Shown here: in pieces, positions 1-8,511 of the stretch
Position numbering within the stretch: the stretch's first letter is position 1
Layout: each line of letters begins with the position of its first letter
Assembly (NCBI RefSeq): GCF_009753715.1
Contig: NZ_WQMS01000006.1
Span: forward strand, 186,001-250,000
Source: Sphingomonas horti
GTDB lineage: Bacteria > Pseudomonadota > Alphaproteobacteria > Sphingomonadales > Sphingomonadaceae
Direction of reading: 5' to 3'
DNA length: 64,000 nt
The notes under the pieces: model-generated
Databases searched by the model: none
Seen by the model: only the letters and a program-made list of their open reading frames with translations
Told to the model about the DNA's origin: nothing
Made by a program: the position numbers and the translations under genes

Positions 1-554
1 GTGTCGAAGATGGTTTCGATCAGGATGAAGTCGACGCCGCCGTCCAGCAGCGCGTCGGCCTGCTCGCGATAGACGGCCTTCAGCTCGTCGAACGAGATCG
101 CGCGATAGCCGGGATCGTTGACGTCCGGCGACAATGACAGCGTCTTGTTGGTCGGGCCGATCGCGCCGGCGACGAAGCGCGGGCGCCCGTCGGCGGCTTC
201 GGCGGCGCTGGCGGCCTCGCGCGCGATCCGCGCCGAAGCGAGGTTGATGTCGCGGACCAGATGCTCGGCGCCGTAATCGGCCTGACTCACCGCATTGGCG
301 TTGAACGTATTGGTCGAGACGATGTCCGACCCGGCATCCAGATACGCCTCGGTGATCTTCGCGACCACCTGCGGCTGGGTGAGCGCCAGCAGGTCGTTAT
401 TGCCCTTCTGGTCGTGGCCGAGATCGAGCGATCCGCGATAGTCCGCCTCGGTCAGCCGGTATGACTGGATCATCGTCCCGAACGCGCCGTCGGTCAGCAG
501 GATGCGCTTCGCGGCTTCGGCGCGCAGGCGCCGGGCGGCTTCGGATGTGATCAT
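1..554 (-). CDS. metH: Methionine synthase, homocysteine-methyltransferase domain (3' part outside window)
   Basis: N-terminal 184 residues are visible, starting [20 protein letters not shown], with the Hcy-binding features [23 protein letters not shown] and [13 protein letters not shown]. This domain transfers a methyl group from the cobalamin carrier to homocysteine. The ATG at 554 overlaps the metF stop (ATGA), so the two are translationally coupled in the order regulator-metF-metH. Some alphaproteobacteria split MetH into two genes, with this domain alone in the first; the window ends too early to tell which applies here. The product call is secure, the full length is not. Confidence 0.93.
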   Translation of the reverse strand, partial: MITSEAARRLRAEAAKRILLTDGAFGTMIQSYRLTEADYRGSLDLGHDQKGNNDLLALTQPQVVAKITEAYLDAGSDIVSTNTFNANAVSQADYGAEHLVRDINLASARIAREAASAAEAADGRPRFVAGAIGPTNKTLSLSPDVNDPGYRAISFDELKAVYREQADALLDGGVDFILIETIFD

Positions 555-1492
555 GCGGCCTTCTCCTGTGCCGTCGCGACCGGCCGTAGCCCGAGCAGAT
601 GGCAGATCGCGTAGGCGAGCTCGGCGCGGTTCAAGGTGTAGAAATGGAAATGGCGAACGCCGCCGGCATAGAGCTTGCGGCAGAGCTCGGCGGCTAGCGT
701 CGCGGCGACCAGCTGGCGCGCGGCCGGGCGGTCGTCCAGCCCCTCGAACAGCCGATCCATCCAGCCCGGGATTTCCGCGCCGCACAGCCCCGCGAACTTG
801 CGGGTCTGCGCGACGTTCGAGACAGGCAGGATGCCCGGCACGATCTCCGACTCGATCCCCGCCGCCGCTGCCGCGTCGCGGAAGCGGAAGAAACAGTCCG
901 GCGAGAAGAAGAATTGGGTGATCGCCCGTGTCGCGCCGGAATCGAGCTTGCGCTTCAGATTATCGAGATCCGCGACCTGTGTGCCCGAATCCGGGTGGCA
1001 TTCGGGATAGGCGGCGACCGAGATTTCGAACGGGTGCAGGCTGCGCAGGCCGGCGACCAGTTCGGCCGCATTGGCATAGCCGCCCGGGTGTGCGCGAAAC
1101 GGTTCGCCCGCCACCGGCGGATCGCCGCGGAGCGCGACGATGTGGCGCACGCCGGCCGCCCAATATTCCTCGGCAACAGCATCGATTTCGGCCCGGCTGG
1201 CCTCGACGCAAGTCAGGTGCGCGGCGGCGGCAAGGCTGGTCTCGCGCTGGATGCGGGCGACGGTCGCGTGCGTGCGCTCGCGGGTCGACCCGCCCGCGCC
1301 ATAGGTGACGGAGACGAAGCGCGGCCCGAGCGGCGCCAGCGTCTGGACCGACTCCCAGAGCTGGGCTTCCATTTTTTCGGTCTTGGGCGGGAAGAATTCG
1401 AACGACACGCCGATATCGCCCGGCAGGCCGGCGAACAGCGGGGCGTCGAGCGCGCGCCGCGCTTCCTCCATCTGCGAAAGCGAGAGCGTCAT
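551..1492 (-). CDS. metF: 5,10-methylenetetrahydrofolate reductase
   Basis: A 313-residue flavoprotein that reduces 5,10-methylene-THF to 5-methyl-THF, the methyl donor for MetH encoded just downstream. Family motifs are clear: [12 protein letters not shown] near residue 31, [37 protein letters not shown] and PGILPVSN. The frame stays open far upstream, but ATG 1492 ([11 protein letters not shown]) gives the normal family length and overlaps the stop of the regulator gene in ATGA. With metH it forms the methyl-supply branch of the SAM cycle, probably under the upstream SahR-like regulator. Confidence 0.96.
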   Translation of the reverse strand: MTLSLSQMEEARRALDAPLFAGLPGDIGVSFEFFPPKTEKMEAQLWESVQTLAPLGPRFVSVTYGAGGSTRERTHATVARIQRETSLAAAAHLTCVEASRAEIDAVAEEYWAAGVRHIVALRGDPPVAGEPFRAHPGGYANAAELVAGLRSLHPFEISVAAYPECHPDSGTQVADLDNLKRKLDSGATRAITQFFFSPDCFFRFRDAAAAAGIESEIVPGILPVSNVAQTRKFAGLCGAEIPGWMDRLFEGLDDRPAARQLVAATLAAELCRKLYAGGVRHFHFYTLNRAELAYAICHLLGLRPVATAQEKAA

Positions 1493-2427
1493 GCGGCTTT
1501 CTCCCGGACTGCGCTCGGCCGTTCGGCGAGCCAGAGCTTCACGGTCAGTTCGCCCCCTTCGAGTTCGCGGATCGCGCTGAGTTCGAGTCCGGCCGCGTTC
1601 AGCCAGCCCTCGATCTGTCCGTCGGAAAAGCCGAGCCGCTGATGCGCGTCGCGGGTGCGCAGCTCCTCGCGCTCGTGCGGCGCGAAGTCGACGATCAGCA
1701 TCCGCCCGCCATCGGCGACCAGCCGCGCTGCTTCGCCGAGCGCGGTGCCGGGCTGCGGCACGAAGTGCAGCACCTGGTGCAGGATCACGGTATCGGCCAG
1801 CCCATCGGCCAGCGGCAGGGCGGTCAAATCGCCCTGGCGCAGCTCGGCGGCGGGCACCGCCTCGGCCAGCTTGGCGCGGGCGAGGCGCAGCATTTCCGGC
1901 GACCGGTCGACGCCCAGCGCGCGCGTCGAGGAGGCGCCGAACAGCTCGATCATCCGGCCAGTGCCGGTGCCGAGATCGACCAGCCGGCCGACCGGCCGCT
2001 CGCCGAGCATCTCGGCCATCGCCGCCTCGACCTGCTGTTCGGGTACGTAAAGCGAACGGATCGCGTCCCACTCGCCGGCCCGCTCGGCGAAATAGCGTTC
2101 GGCCGCCTCGGCGCGCTCGGTGCGCACGGCCGCGAGGCGGGCGGCATCCTCGTCCACCCAGTCGCCGGCGGCGTGCTCGATTGCGGCCAGCAAAGGCTCG
2201 TTGCGCGGGTCCTCGGCAAGGGCCAGGAACACCCAGCTGCCTTCGCGGCGGCGCGTGGTCAAGCCGGCATCGGCGAGGATGCGGACGTGCCGCGACACGC
2301 GCGGCTGGCTCTGCCCCAGCACCTGCGCAAGTTCGCCCACCGACAGCTCCATCCGCCGCAGCAGCGCGAAGATGCGCAGCCGCGTCGGGTCGCCTAGCGC
2401 GCGGAAGATGTCGAGCAGCCGATCCAC
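1489..2427 (-). CDS. ArsR-type regulator fused to a SAM-methyltransferase-like domain (SahR-like)
   Basis: 312 residues. Residues 1-80 form an ArsR winged helix (FRALGDPTRLRIFALL, then VLGQSQPRVSRHVRILADAGL). Residues from about 140 form a class I methyltransferase fold with the glycine-rich motif LVDLGTGTGRMIEL at 149-162. This architecture and the linkage to metF-metH match SahR, described in Proteobacteria as a repressor of SAM-cycle genes that is released by S-adenosylhomocysteine bound in the methylase-like domain. Start is GTG 2427: the upstream ATG in this region runs straight into a stop. A perfect palindrome ends 8 bp before the start, so autoregulation of the whole operon is likely. 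SahR identity is inferred from architecture and context; a true methyltransferase activity is not excluded. Confidence 0.85.
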   Translation of the reverse strand: MDRLLDIFRALGDPTRLRIFALLRRMELSVGELAQVLGQSQPRVSRHVRILADAGLTTRRREGSWVFLALAEDPRNEPLLAAIEHAAGDWVDEDAARLAAVRTERAEAAERYFAERAGEWDAIRSLYVPEQQVEAAMAEMLGERPVGRLVDLGTGTGRMIELFGASSTRALGVDRSPEMLRLARAKLAEAVPAAELRQGDLTALPLADGLADTVILHQVLHFVPQPGTALGEAARLVADGGRMLIVDFAPHEREELRTRDAHQRLGFSDGQIEGWLNAAGLELSAIRELEGGELTVKLWLAERPSAVREKAA

Positions 2428-2435
2428 AAATCAGG

Positions 2436-2455
2436 ACATAAAGATATCTTTATGT
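2436..2455. promoter_or_regulatory. Perfect 20-bp palindrome, probable SahR-type operator
   Basis: ACATAAAGATATCTTTATGT equals its own reverse complement and is AT-rich in GC-rich surroundings. It lies 8 bp upstream of the regulator's GTG start, where a bound repressor would cover the promoter or leader of the regulator-metF-metH operon. Operators of ArsR-family SAM-cycle regulators are AT-rich palindromes of this kind; the exact consensus match is from memory and unverified. Confidence 0.75.
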
Positions 2456-2473
2456 GTGGGCAAGCCTAAAGCT

Positions 2474-2492
2474 CCTCCCCGGACCGGGGAGG
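2474..2492 (-). terminator. GC-rich hairpin downstream of the flavin monooxygenase gene
   Basis: CCTCCCC pairs with GGGGAGG around a five-base loop, 4 bp past the stop codon of the monooxygenase gene. Only a short T stretch follows on the minus strand, so this is a weak intrinsic terminator at best. It separates that operon from the met operon promoter. Confidence 0.4.
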
Positions 2493-2496
2493 CGTT

Positions 2497-3558
2497 TTAA
2501 GTCAGCGGCCCGTGCTCGATGCGGGGCAGCACGTGGCGGGCGAACAGGTCCGCTTCCGCCTGGTGCGGGTAGCCGGACAGGATGAACGCCTCGATCCCCA
2601 TTTCCTGGTAGCGACGGAGCTTCGCCAGCACCTGGTCGGGATCGCCGACGATCGCCGCGCCGCAGCCGGAACGGGCGCGGCCGATGCCGGTCCACAGGCC
2701 ATCCTCGACAAATCCTTCGTCGTCCGCGGCCTCACGCAATGCGGCCTGGGCGGTCACGCCGACCGAGGTCGAATCGAGCGATTTCCGGCGGATCGCCGCG
2801 CCGGTCTCCGCGTCGAGCTTCGAGAGCAGCCGGCGCGCATAGGCGCGCGCTTCGTCCTCGCTCTCGCGGACGATCACATGGGCGCGGTAGCCGAAGCGCA
2901 GCGTGCGTCCGTAGCTTGCGGCGCGGGTCTTCATGTCGGCGATGATGTCGCGCACCGCTTCCTCGCGATCGGGCCACATCAGATAGACGTCGCAGCCCTG
3001 AGCGGCGGCGTCGCGCGCGTCCGGCGAGAGGCCGCCGAAATAGAGCGGCGGGCATTTGCCGGAAACGGTGCCGATCCGCGGCGGATCGAGCTTCAGCTTC
3101 CAGAACTCGCCGTCATGGTCGAGCGGCTCGCCGTTCAGCATCGTCTTCAGGATCTTCATCGCCTCGACGGTGCGGGCATAGCGCGGCGCCGAAGGGAGCG
3201 ATTCGCCCGGCATTTCCGACGAGATGATGTTGACCGTGAGCCGCCCGCCGAGAATCCGGTCGATCGTCGCGATCTGCCGCGCCAGCTGCGGCGGCCAGCT
3301 CTCGCCGATGCGCACCGCCATCAGCAACCGGATGCGGCGAACAAGCGTCGCGATCGCGGCGGCGAAGGCCGTGGTGTCGATGCCCAGCGCGTAGCCGGAC
3401 GGGAGCAGGATATTGTCGAAGCCGCCGGTCTCGGCGGTCAGCACGATGTCGCGGCAATGTTCCCAGCTCGATCGTAGCTTCGGGTCCGGCACGCCCAGGA
3501 ATTCATAATCGTCATCGCACAGCGCGGAGAACCAGCTGATCTCGCATTGACCCGTCAC
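2497..3558 (-). CDS. Luciferase-like FMNH2-dependent monooxygenase (SsuD-type)
   Basis: 353 residues with the bacterial luciferase-like TIM-barrel pattern: ISWFSALCDDDYEFLG, a central LGGRLTVNIISSEMPGESLPSAPRYAR stretch, CPPLYFGGLSPDARDAAAQGCDVYLMWPD and a C-terminal GVTAQAALREAADDEGFVEDGLWTGIGRAR. This pattern matches the alkanesulfonate monooxygenase branch, which cleaves sulfonates or related substrates using reduced flavin. The GTG at 3558 overlaps the stop of the upstream aldo/keto reductase (GTGA), so the two are coupled. No sulfonate transporter or flavin reductase is adjacent, so the substrate is unknown. Confidence 0.85.
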   Translation of the reverse strand: MTGQCEISWFSALCDDDYEFLGVPDPKLRSSWEHCRDIVLTAETGGFDNILLPSGYALGIDTTAFAAAIATLVRRIRLLMAVRIGESWPPQLARQIATIDRILGGRLTVNIISSEMPGESLPSAPRYARTVEAMKILKTMLNGEPLDHDGEFWKLKLDPPRIGTVSGKCPPLYFGGLSPDARDAAAQGCDVYLMWPDREEAVRDIIADMKTRAASYGRTLRFGYRAHVIVRESEDEARAYARRLLSKLDAETGAAIRRKSLDSTSVGVTAQAALREAADDEGFVEDGLWTGIGRARSGCGAAIVGDPDQVLAKLRRYQEMGIEAFILSGYPHQAEADLFARHVLPRIEHGPLT

Positions 3559-4472
3559 GGCAGTCTTTCCCCCATCGAAGCTTGCAGCACCGCGTACCAT
3601 TCGGCGCGCGTCCAGCGCGGTTTCAGCGCCTGCGGAATCAGCGCGATCCGCTCCGGCCGCTGGCTGCCGACAATCGGGATTGGCCGCGCCGGGTGCGTCA
3701 TGATCCAGCTGAGCGTCGCCGCGCTGCGGTCGACGCCGGCCTCCTCGGCCTTGCGGTCGAGCAGTGCCGCGACTTCCAACGTGCGGGCGTCGCGCGGCTC
3801 CATCAGGGTGCCGCGCGCGAGCGGCGACCAGGCGAGCACGGCCAGGCCCATGGTCATCGCCTGGTCGAGCAGGCCGGACCGGATCGGATCGAGCGCAAGC
3901 GCGGAGAATTCCGGCTGGGTGGTGGCGATCGGCACGGTCAGGAAATGCTGGAGCGCGGCGGTCTGGGCGACGGTGAAGTTCGACACGCCGATCGCGCCGA
4001 TCTTCCCCGCCGCCTGCGCGTTTTCGAGCGCCCGCGCGACTTCCTGCGGGTGGGTAAGGATGTCCGGCCGGTGGATCTGCCACAGCTCGACCCGGTCGAG
4101 GCCGAGTCGCTTCAGCGATGCGTCGATCGCCTGCTCCAGATAGGCCGCGCTCGAATCATACGGCGTGCCGATCACGATCCCGCCCTTGGTCGCCACCACC
4201 ATTCGCTGGCGCAGGCCCTGAGATTCGGCGAAGATGCGGCCCAGCAGCGACTCGGCGGCGCCGAACGGCTCGCCATTGTCGGGGCCGTAGATGTCGGCGG
4301 TGTCGAACAGCGTCACGCCGGCCTCCAGCGCCGCTTCCACTCTGCGCCTGGCGGCCGTCGTATCGTCGCCGGAAAAGCGCCACATGCCCCACGCGATCGG
4401 CGAAACCATGATCCCGCTCTTGCCGAGCGGCCGAGGATCGGGTGAGAAGGGCAGATATGTCATCGCTGTCAT
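3555..4472 (-). CDS. Aldo/keto reductase
   Basis: 305 residues. Shows the AKR barrel signatures LFDTADIYGPDNG (catalytic Asp and Tyr), VATKGG (catalytic Lys), ELWQIHRPD (catalytic His), IGVSNF and AWSPLARG, followed by a C-terminal PIVGSQRPERI that binds NADP(H). It is first in a two-gene operon with the flavin monooxygenase. ATG 4472 and an in-frame ATG at 4463 are both possible starts; neither has a strong ribosome site. Only 20 bp separate it from the divergent dehydrogenase, so the promoters must overlap or lie within coding sequence. Confidence 0.88.
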   Translation of the reverse strand: MTAMTYLPFSPDPRPLGKSGIMVSPIAWGMWRFSGDDTTAARRRVEAALEAGVTLFDTADIYGPDNGEPFGAAESLLGRIFAESQGLRQRMVVATKGGIVIGTPYDSSAAYLEQAIDASLKRLGLDRVELWQIHRPDILTHPQEVARALENAQAAGKIGAIGVSNFTVAQTAALQHFLTVPIATTQPEFSALALDPIRSGLLDQAMTMGLAVLAWSPLARGTLMEPRDARTLEVAALLDRKAEEAGVDRSAATLSWIMTHPARPIPIVGSQRPERIALIPQALKPRWTRAEWYAVLQASMGERLP

Positions 4473-4492
4473 ATGGCACGAAGGAAAGCCGG

Positions 4493-5578
4493 ATGGGAAG
4501 CAGGGTTCGCTACGGATTGATCGGCACGGGCATGATGGGCGTCGAGCACATCCAGAATCTGCGCGTCACGCCCGGCGCGGAGCTGACTGCGATCTACGAC
4601 CCGGTGCCGACCTCGCTCGACTGGGCACGCACGGCGTCGAAAGGCTGGAGCGATCCGAAGGCGTTCGAGAGCGGGGAGGCGATGGTCCGCTCGGGTGAAG
4701 TCGACGCGGTGATCATCGCCAGCCCGAATCACACGCACCGCGCGGTGCTGGAGCCGCTGATGGACTCGGCCGTCCACATCCTGTGCGAAAAGCCGCTGGC
4801 AACGACCGTCGCCGATGCGCGCTGGATCGCCGATCGCGCGGCGGCGCGACCCCAGGTCTTCTGGACGGCGATGGAGTATCGTTTCATGCCGCCGGCCGCG
4901 AAGTTCATCGAGCAGGTGCATGGCGGGCGCGTCGGGCGGCTGCAGATGCTCTCGATCCGCGAGCATCGTTTCCCCTTCCTGCCCAAGGTCGGCGACTGGA
5001 ACCGCTTCTCGCGCAACACTGGCGGCACGATGGTCGAGAAATGCTGCCATTTCTTCGACCTGATGCGGCTGATCGTCCGGTCTGAGGCGGTGCGAGTCTA
5101 TTGCTCCGGCGCGATGGACGTGAACCACCAGGACGAGCGCTATCACGGCGAGAAGCCGGACATCATCGACAACAGCTACACGGTGGTCGATTTCGAGAAT
5201 GGCGCGCGGGCGATGCTCGACCTGTCGATGTTCGCGGACGGTGCCGAGAACCAGGAAGAGATCACCGCCGTGGGCGACAAGGCGCGGCTGGACGTGCTGA
5301 TCCCGGAAGGCTCGCTCATCCTTTCGCCGCGCGTCGGGTTCATGAACCCCAAGCAGGTGACGCGCGAGCATGTGCCGGTCGACGAGACGGCGCTCGCGGT
5401 CGGCCAGCATCACGGCTCGACCTATTACCAGCACCAGGCCTTCAGCGCGGCGGTACGCGGGGAGGGGCCGGTGATCGTCACGGCCGAGGACGGCCTGCGC
5501 GCGGTCGAGATCGGCGCCGCCGCCGAGCTCAGCGCGCGCGAGAAGCGCGTGGTGACGCTGGAGGAAGTGCGACGCTGA
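4493..5578 (+). CDS. Gfo/Idh/MocA-family oxidoreductase
   Basis: 361 residues. The N-terminal Rossmann fold (YGLIGTGMMGVEHIQNL) binds NAD(P); EKPLATTV carries the conserved Lys-Pro; the C-terminal sheet domain begins around MEYRFMPPAAKFIE and includes GGTMVEKCCHFFDLMRLI with the catalytic His region. Such enzymes oxidise sugars, inositols or related polyols. AAGGAAAG six bases before ATG 4493 supports this start over the earlier in-frame ATG at 4442. Its position between a reductase operon and a TBDR uptake locus suggests carbohydrate-type substrates, but the substrate cannot be read from the sequence. Confidence 0.9.
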   Translation: MGSRVRYGLIGTGMMGVEHIQNLRVTPGAELTAIYDPVPTSLDWARTASKGWSDPKAFESGEAMVRSGEVDAVIIASPNHTHRAVLEPLMDSAVHILCEKPLATTVADARWIADRAAARPQVFWTAMEYRFMPPAAKFIEQVHGGRVGRLQMLSIREHRFPFLPKVGDWNRFSRNTGGTMVEKCCHFFDLMRLIVRSEAVRVYCSGAMDVNHQDERYHGEKPDIIDNSYTVVDFENGARAMLDLSMFADGAENQEEITAVGDKARLDVLIPEGSLILSPRVGFMNPKQVTREHVPVDETALAVGQHHGSTYYQHQAFSAAVRGEGPVIVTAEDGLRAVEIGAAAELSAREKRVVTLEEVRR

Positions 5579-5623
5579 ACCGCTCAGCGCGCGTTCAGGT
5601 TCCTGCCTTTATCAGGCGTCATT

Positions 5624-6022
5624 ATGGCTCGATTCTCGCGACTCATCCTGGGTGCGGCGCTGGCCGCCGTTACCGTCACGCCCGCGCTCGCCGGGCAACG
5701 GCCGTCGCCGGAGGCGCGGCTCGACAAGCTGATCGGGGACCGCGTGCCGGGCAAGCCGGTTTCCTGCATCAACCTGCGCGACGTGCAGTCGAGCACGATC
5801 ATCGACGGCACCGCGATCGTCTATCGCGTCGGCAGCAAGCTGTACGTAAACCGCCCGCAGAGCGGCGCCCGCTGGCTGGACGACGACGATATCCTGTCGA
5901 CCCGCACCATTGGGTCGCAGCTTTGCCGGATCGACGCAGTCCACCTGATCGACCGCAGCGCCCGGTTCCAACGGGGCTTCGTCGTGCTCGGCGACTTCGT
6001 GCCGTACAGCCGTCAGCGCTGA
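5624..6022 (+). CDS. Small secreted protein of unknown function
   Basis: 132 residues. A clear Sec signal peptide (MARFSRLILGAALAAVTVTPALA) is followed by a compact basic domain with CINLRDVQSSTIIDGTAIVY and a second Cys in SQLCRID. The pattern of an early Cys-Ile, an Asn-Arg after a YVN turn and a late Cys resembles a family of small periplasmic proteins common in sphingomonads (possibly DUF6491); that assignment is from memory. It follows the Gfo/Idh/MocA gene by 45 bp and could be cotranscribed. Confidence 0.7.
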   Translation: MARFSRLILGAALAAVTVTPALAGQRPSPEARLDKLIGDRVPGKPVSCINLRDVQSSTIIDGTAIVYRVGSKLYVNRPQSGARWLDDDDILSTRTIGSQLCRIDAVHLIDRSARFQRGFVVLGDFVPYSRQR

Positions 6023-6170
6023 TCCCCGGCCAGCCGGGACCCGCCTGAATCCGTGCGCTGATCCCTTGCGTGCGGGCGAGTGATGCGCCTGCGCAACAAT
6101 CGCCGACTCAAAATGTGTCGCCGGCAAATCGCGCACTTTCGCTCCGATTTTTTTCCGACTATTGATTTAT

Positions 6171-6182
6171 GACAACGCTATC
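6171..6182. promoter_or_regulatory. Candidate LacI-family operator upstream of TBDR
   Basis: GACAACGCTATC fits the degenerate palindrome GAYARCGYTRTC with a central CG, the usual form of LacI-family half-sites. It lies 27 bp before the TBDR start, and a LacI regulator closes the same locus at 10519-11514. I did not find a second convincing copy in the window. Confidence 0.5.
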
Positions 6183-6208
6183 TGAAAAACATTGCGGGGG
6201 AGGTCTGA

Positions 6209-8503
6209 ATGCGCCGGATTTGCTTGAGCACCAGCCTTGTCGCGTTGGCGATCGGATCCGCGCCGGCGCTGGCGCAGAACGCCGCACCGGCGACCGCCGC
6301 CGACGAGGCCGGCTATGGCGACATTGTCGTCACCGCCCAGAAGCGCGAAGAGAATCTGCAGAGCGTGCCCGCCGCGATCAGCGTCGTCACCGGCGAGCAG
6401 ATCGAGAATCGCGGCGTCATCAACATCACCTCGCTGCAGCAGCTGGTGCCCAGCCTGAACTTCAAGGACAGCGCGACGACGATCGATTCGTCGGTGTTCC
6501 TGCGCGGCGTCGGCACGATCAATTTCTCGATCGCGGCCGAGCCGAGCGTCGGCTTTGTCGTCGACGGCGTGACCTATGCCCGATCGGGCGAGGCGTTCGG
6601 CGACCTTTACGACATCGAGCGCGTCGAGGTGCTGCGCGGACCGCAGGGCACGTTGTTCGGCAAGAACGCGTCGGCCGGCGTGATCAGCATCACGACGCGA
6701 CGGCCGGGCAACGAGCTCGGTGGCTTTGTCGAGGGGCAGGCGACCACCGACGACGAATACAAATTGCGCGGCGCGATCGACCTGCCGGTCAGCGACAGCA
6801 TCAAGACCCGCTTCACTGGCAATTACGGCTGGTACGACGGCATGGTGCGCAACATCACGCTGGGTCGCACCGTCAACGGCTATGAGCGCTGGGGCGTGCG
6901 CGGCATGGCGGTGGCCGAGGCGACGCCCAGCCTGACCTTCACGCTGATCGGCGATTATCGCCACCAGAACAGCGATTGCTGTGCCGAGGTGATCGGCACG
7001 ACGCCGGCCGGCGCGCTCGCCGCCGCACTCAACGGCGTGAAGCTGCGCGGCGACGAGACGCGGCAGATCCGGCAGAACACGCTGACGAGGACCAGCGAGA
7101 CCAGCTGGGGCGTGTCGCTGGAAGGTGATCTCGACGTCGGTGCGCTCGGCACGCTGACCTCGATCACCGCCTATCGGAAATACCGCAATTTCGGCATCCG
7201 CGACGGCGACTTCATCGACACGGTGTACAATATCGCCGGCGGCAACCAGCTCGACGATTTCGGGCCGCAGCCGTCCAAGACGTTCACGCAGGAAGTGCGG
7301 CTTGCCTCGCCCGGCAACCAGCCGTTCGAATACGTCATCGGCGCCTTCTACTACAACGCGAAGCAGCAGCGGACTTTCCAGCGCGACGACATCGTCTGCT
7401 CGGCGACGACGCTGGCGCCCGTCGCGCCGGGACTGGCGCCTTGCGCGGCGGGCTCGTCGACCTTGCGCTTCCCGAGCGCGGTCGGGACCTTCGGCTCGAC
7501 GATCGAGAATTATGCGCTGTTCGGGAATCTCACCTACAATGTCACCGACTGGTTCCGGCTGATCGGCGGCGGCCGCTTCACGCATGACAGCGTCGACGCG
7601 TTCAACCGCCGCACGCCAGCGTCGAACGGCGGCGGGCCCGGCCTCGCCAATGCCGGCGCCAACTACCAGCTGCACACCAGCAACGACGATTTCTCGTGGC
7701 GCGCGGGCGCGCAATTCGACGTGAACCCGGACTGGATGCTCTACGGCACCTACAGCCAGGGCTATAAGGGGCCAGCCTTCAACGTCTTCTTCAACCAGAA
7801 CGACAACCAGCTCGCGCCGATCGCTGCGGAGACGGCCGACGCCTATGAGGTCGGCTCCAAATACCGGACCGCGGACGGCGTGTTCACGCTGAACACCGCG
7901 CTGTTCTACGCCAAGTATCACAATTTCCAGGCGAACAGCTTCGTGAACCTGAATGGGTCGGTGATCACGCAGCTGACCAATGCTGGCGACGTTTCGACGC
8001 GCGGCGTCGAGGTCGACACGGTTCTGCATCCGGCCCGCAACTTCACGCTGACCGGCGGCCTGGCCTTCACCGACGCCCATATCGACCGCTTCAACCTGCC
8101 GCCGGGTGCGCCGGCGGGCGCCAGCACACGGCAAGGCGAGCGGCTGCCGCTGGCGCCGAAATGGAAGGGCAATCTGGGCGCGACCTGGAAGATCGAGACC
8201 GGCGGCTTCGCCGATATCGAGCTGGGCAGCCAGCTGTCGATCACCAGCGACCAGGTCTCGTCGCTGGAGCCGAACCCGGTGACGCGGCGCGCGATCACGA
8301 TCGACGGCTACACGATCATCGACGCGAACATCGCCCTGGTCGACCCGAACGGGGTGTGGCGGGTGAACTTCATCGGCCGGAATCTCACCGACCAGAGCTA
8401 TGCGACGCTGATCACGCCGGGGGGTCCGGGCGGCAGCTACCGTTATCTGCTGCCGCGCGACGTCGACCGCTATTTCGGCGTGAATTTGCGCTTAAATTAT
8501 TGA
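6209..8503 (+). CDS. TonB-dependent outer-membrane receptor
   Basis: 764 residues. Signal peptide 1-22, then a TonB box-like GDIVVTAQKR at 37-46, plug domain (SVVTGEQIENRGVINITSLQQL, DIERVEVLRGPQGTLFGKNASAGVISITTRRP), and a long beta-barrel ending in VNLRLNY with the terminal aromatic residue typical of outer-membrane proteins. It is the IROMP/sphingomonad type used for carbohydrates and aromatic or plant compounds as well as iron complexes. Downstream PhyH and MFS genes and a LacI regulator suggest a carbon source, probably a sugar derivative, taken up across the outer membrane here and the inner membrane by the MFS carrier. Confidence 0.95.
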   Translation: MRRICLSTSLVALAIGSAPALAQNAAPATAADEAGYGDIVVTAQKREENLQSVPAAISVVTGEQIENRGVINITSLQQLVPSLNFKDSATTIDSSVFLRGVGTINFSIAAEPSVGFVVDGVTYARSGEAFGDLYDIERVEVLRGPQGTLFGKNASAGVISITTRRPGNELGGFVEGQATTDDEYKLRGAIDLPVSDSIKTRFTGNYGWYDGMVRNITLGRTVNGYERWGVRGMAVAEATPSLTFTLIGDYRHQNSDCCAEVIGTTPAGALAAALNGVKLRGDETRQIRQNTLTRTSETSWGVSLEGDLDVGALGTLTSITAYRKYRNFGIRDGDFIDTVYNIAGGNQLDDFGPQPSKTFTQEVRLASPGNQPFEYVIGAFYYNAKQQRTFQRDDIVCSATTLAPVAPGLAPCAAGSSTLRFPSAVGTFGSTIENYALFGNLTYNVTDWFRLIGGGRFTHDSVDAFNRRTPASNGGGPGLANAGANYQLHTSNDDFSWRAGAQFDVNPDWMLYGTYSQGYKGPAFNVFFNQNDNQLAPIAAETADAYEVGSKYRTADGVFTLNTALFYAKYHNFQANSFVNLNGSVITQLTNAGDVSTRGVEVDTVLHPARNFTLTGGLAFTDAHIDRFNLPPGAPAGASTRQGERLPLAPKWKGNLGATWKIETGGFADIELGSQLSITSDQVSSLEPNPVTRRAITIDGYTIIDANIALVDPNGVWRVNFIGRNLTDQSYATLITPGGPGGSYRYLLPRDVDRYFGVNLRLNY

Positions 8504-8511
8504 GATCGGTG

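Noticed and set aside
2428-2470. SAH or SAM riboswitch before the met operon
   Set aside because: Only about 8 bases separate the palindrome from the start codon and no conserved riboswitch core is visible. A DNA operator for the adjacent ArsR-type regulator explains the symmetry.
6167-8134. Minus-strand open frame of 655 codons opposite the first TBDR
   Set aside because: Same reason: an antisense shadow of a gene with signal peptide, TonB box, plug and barrel.
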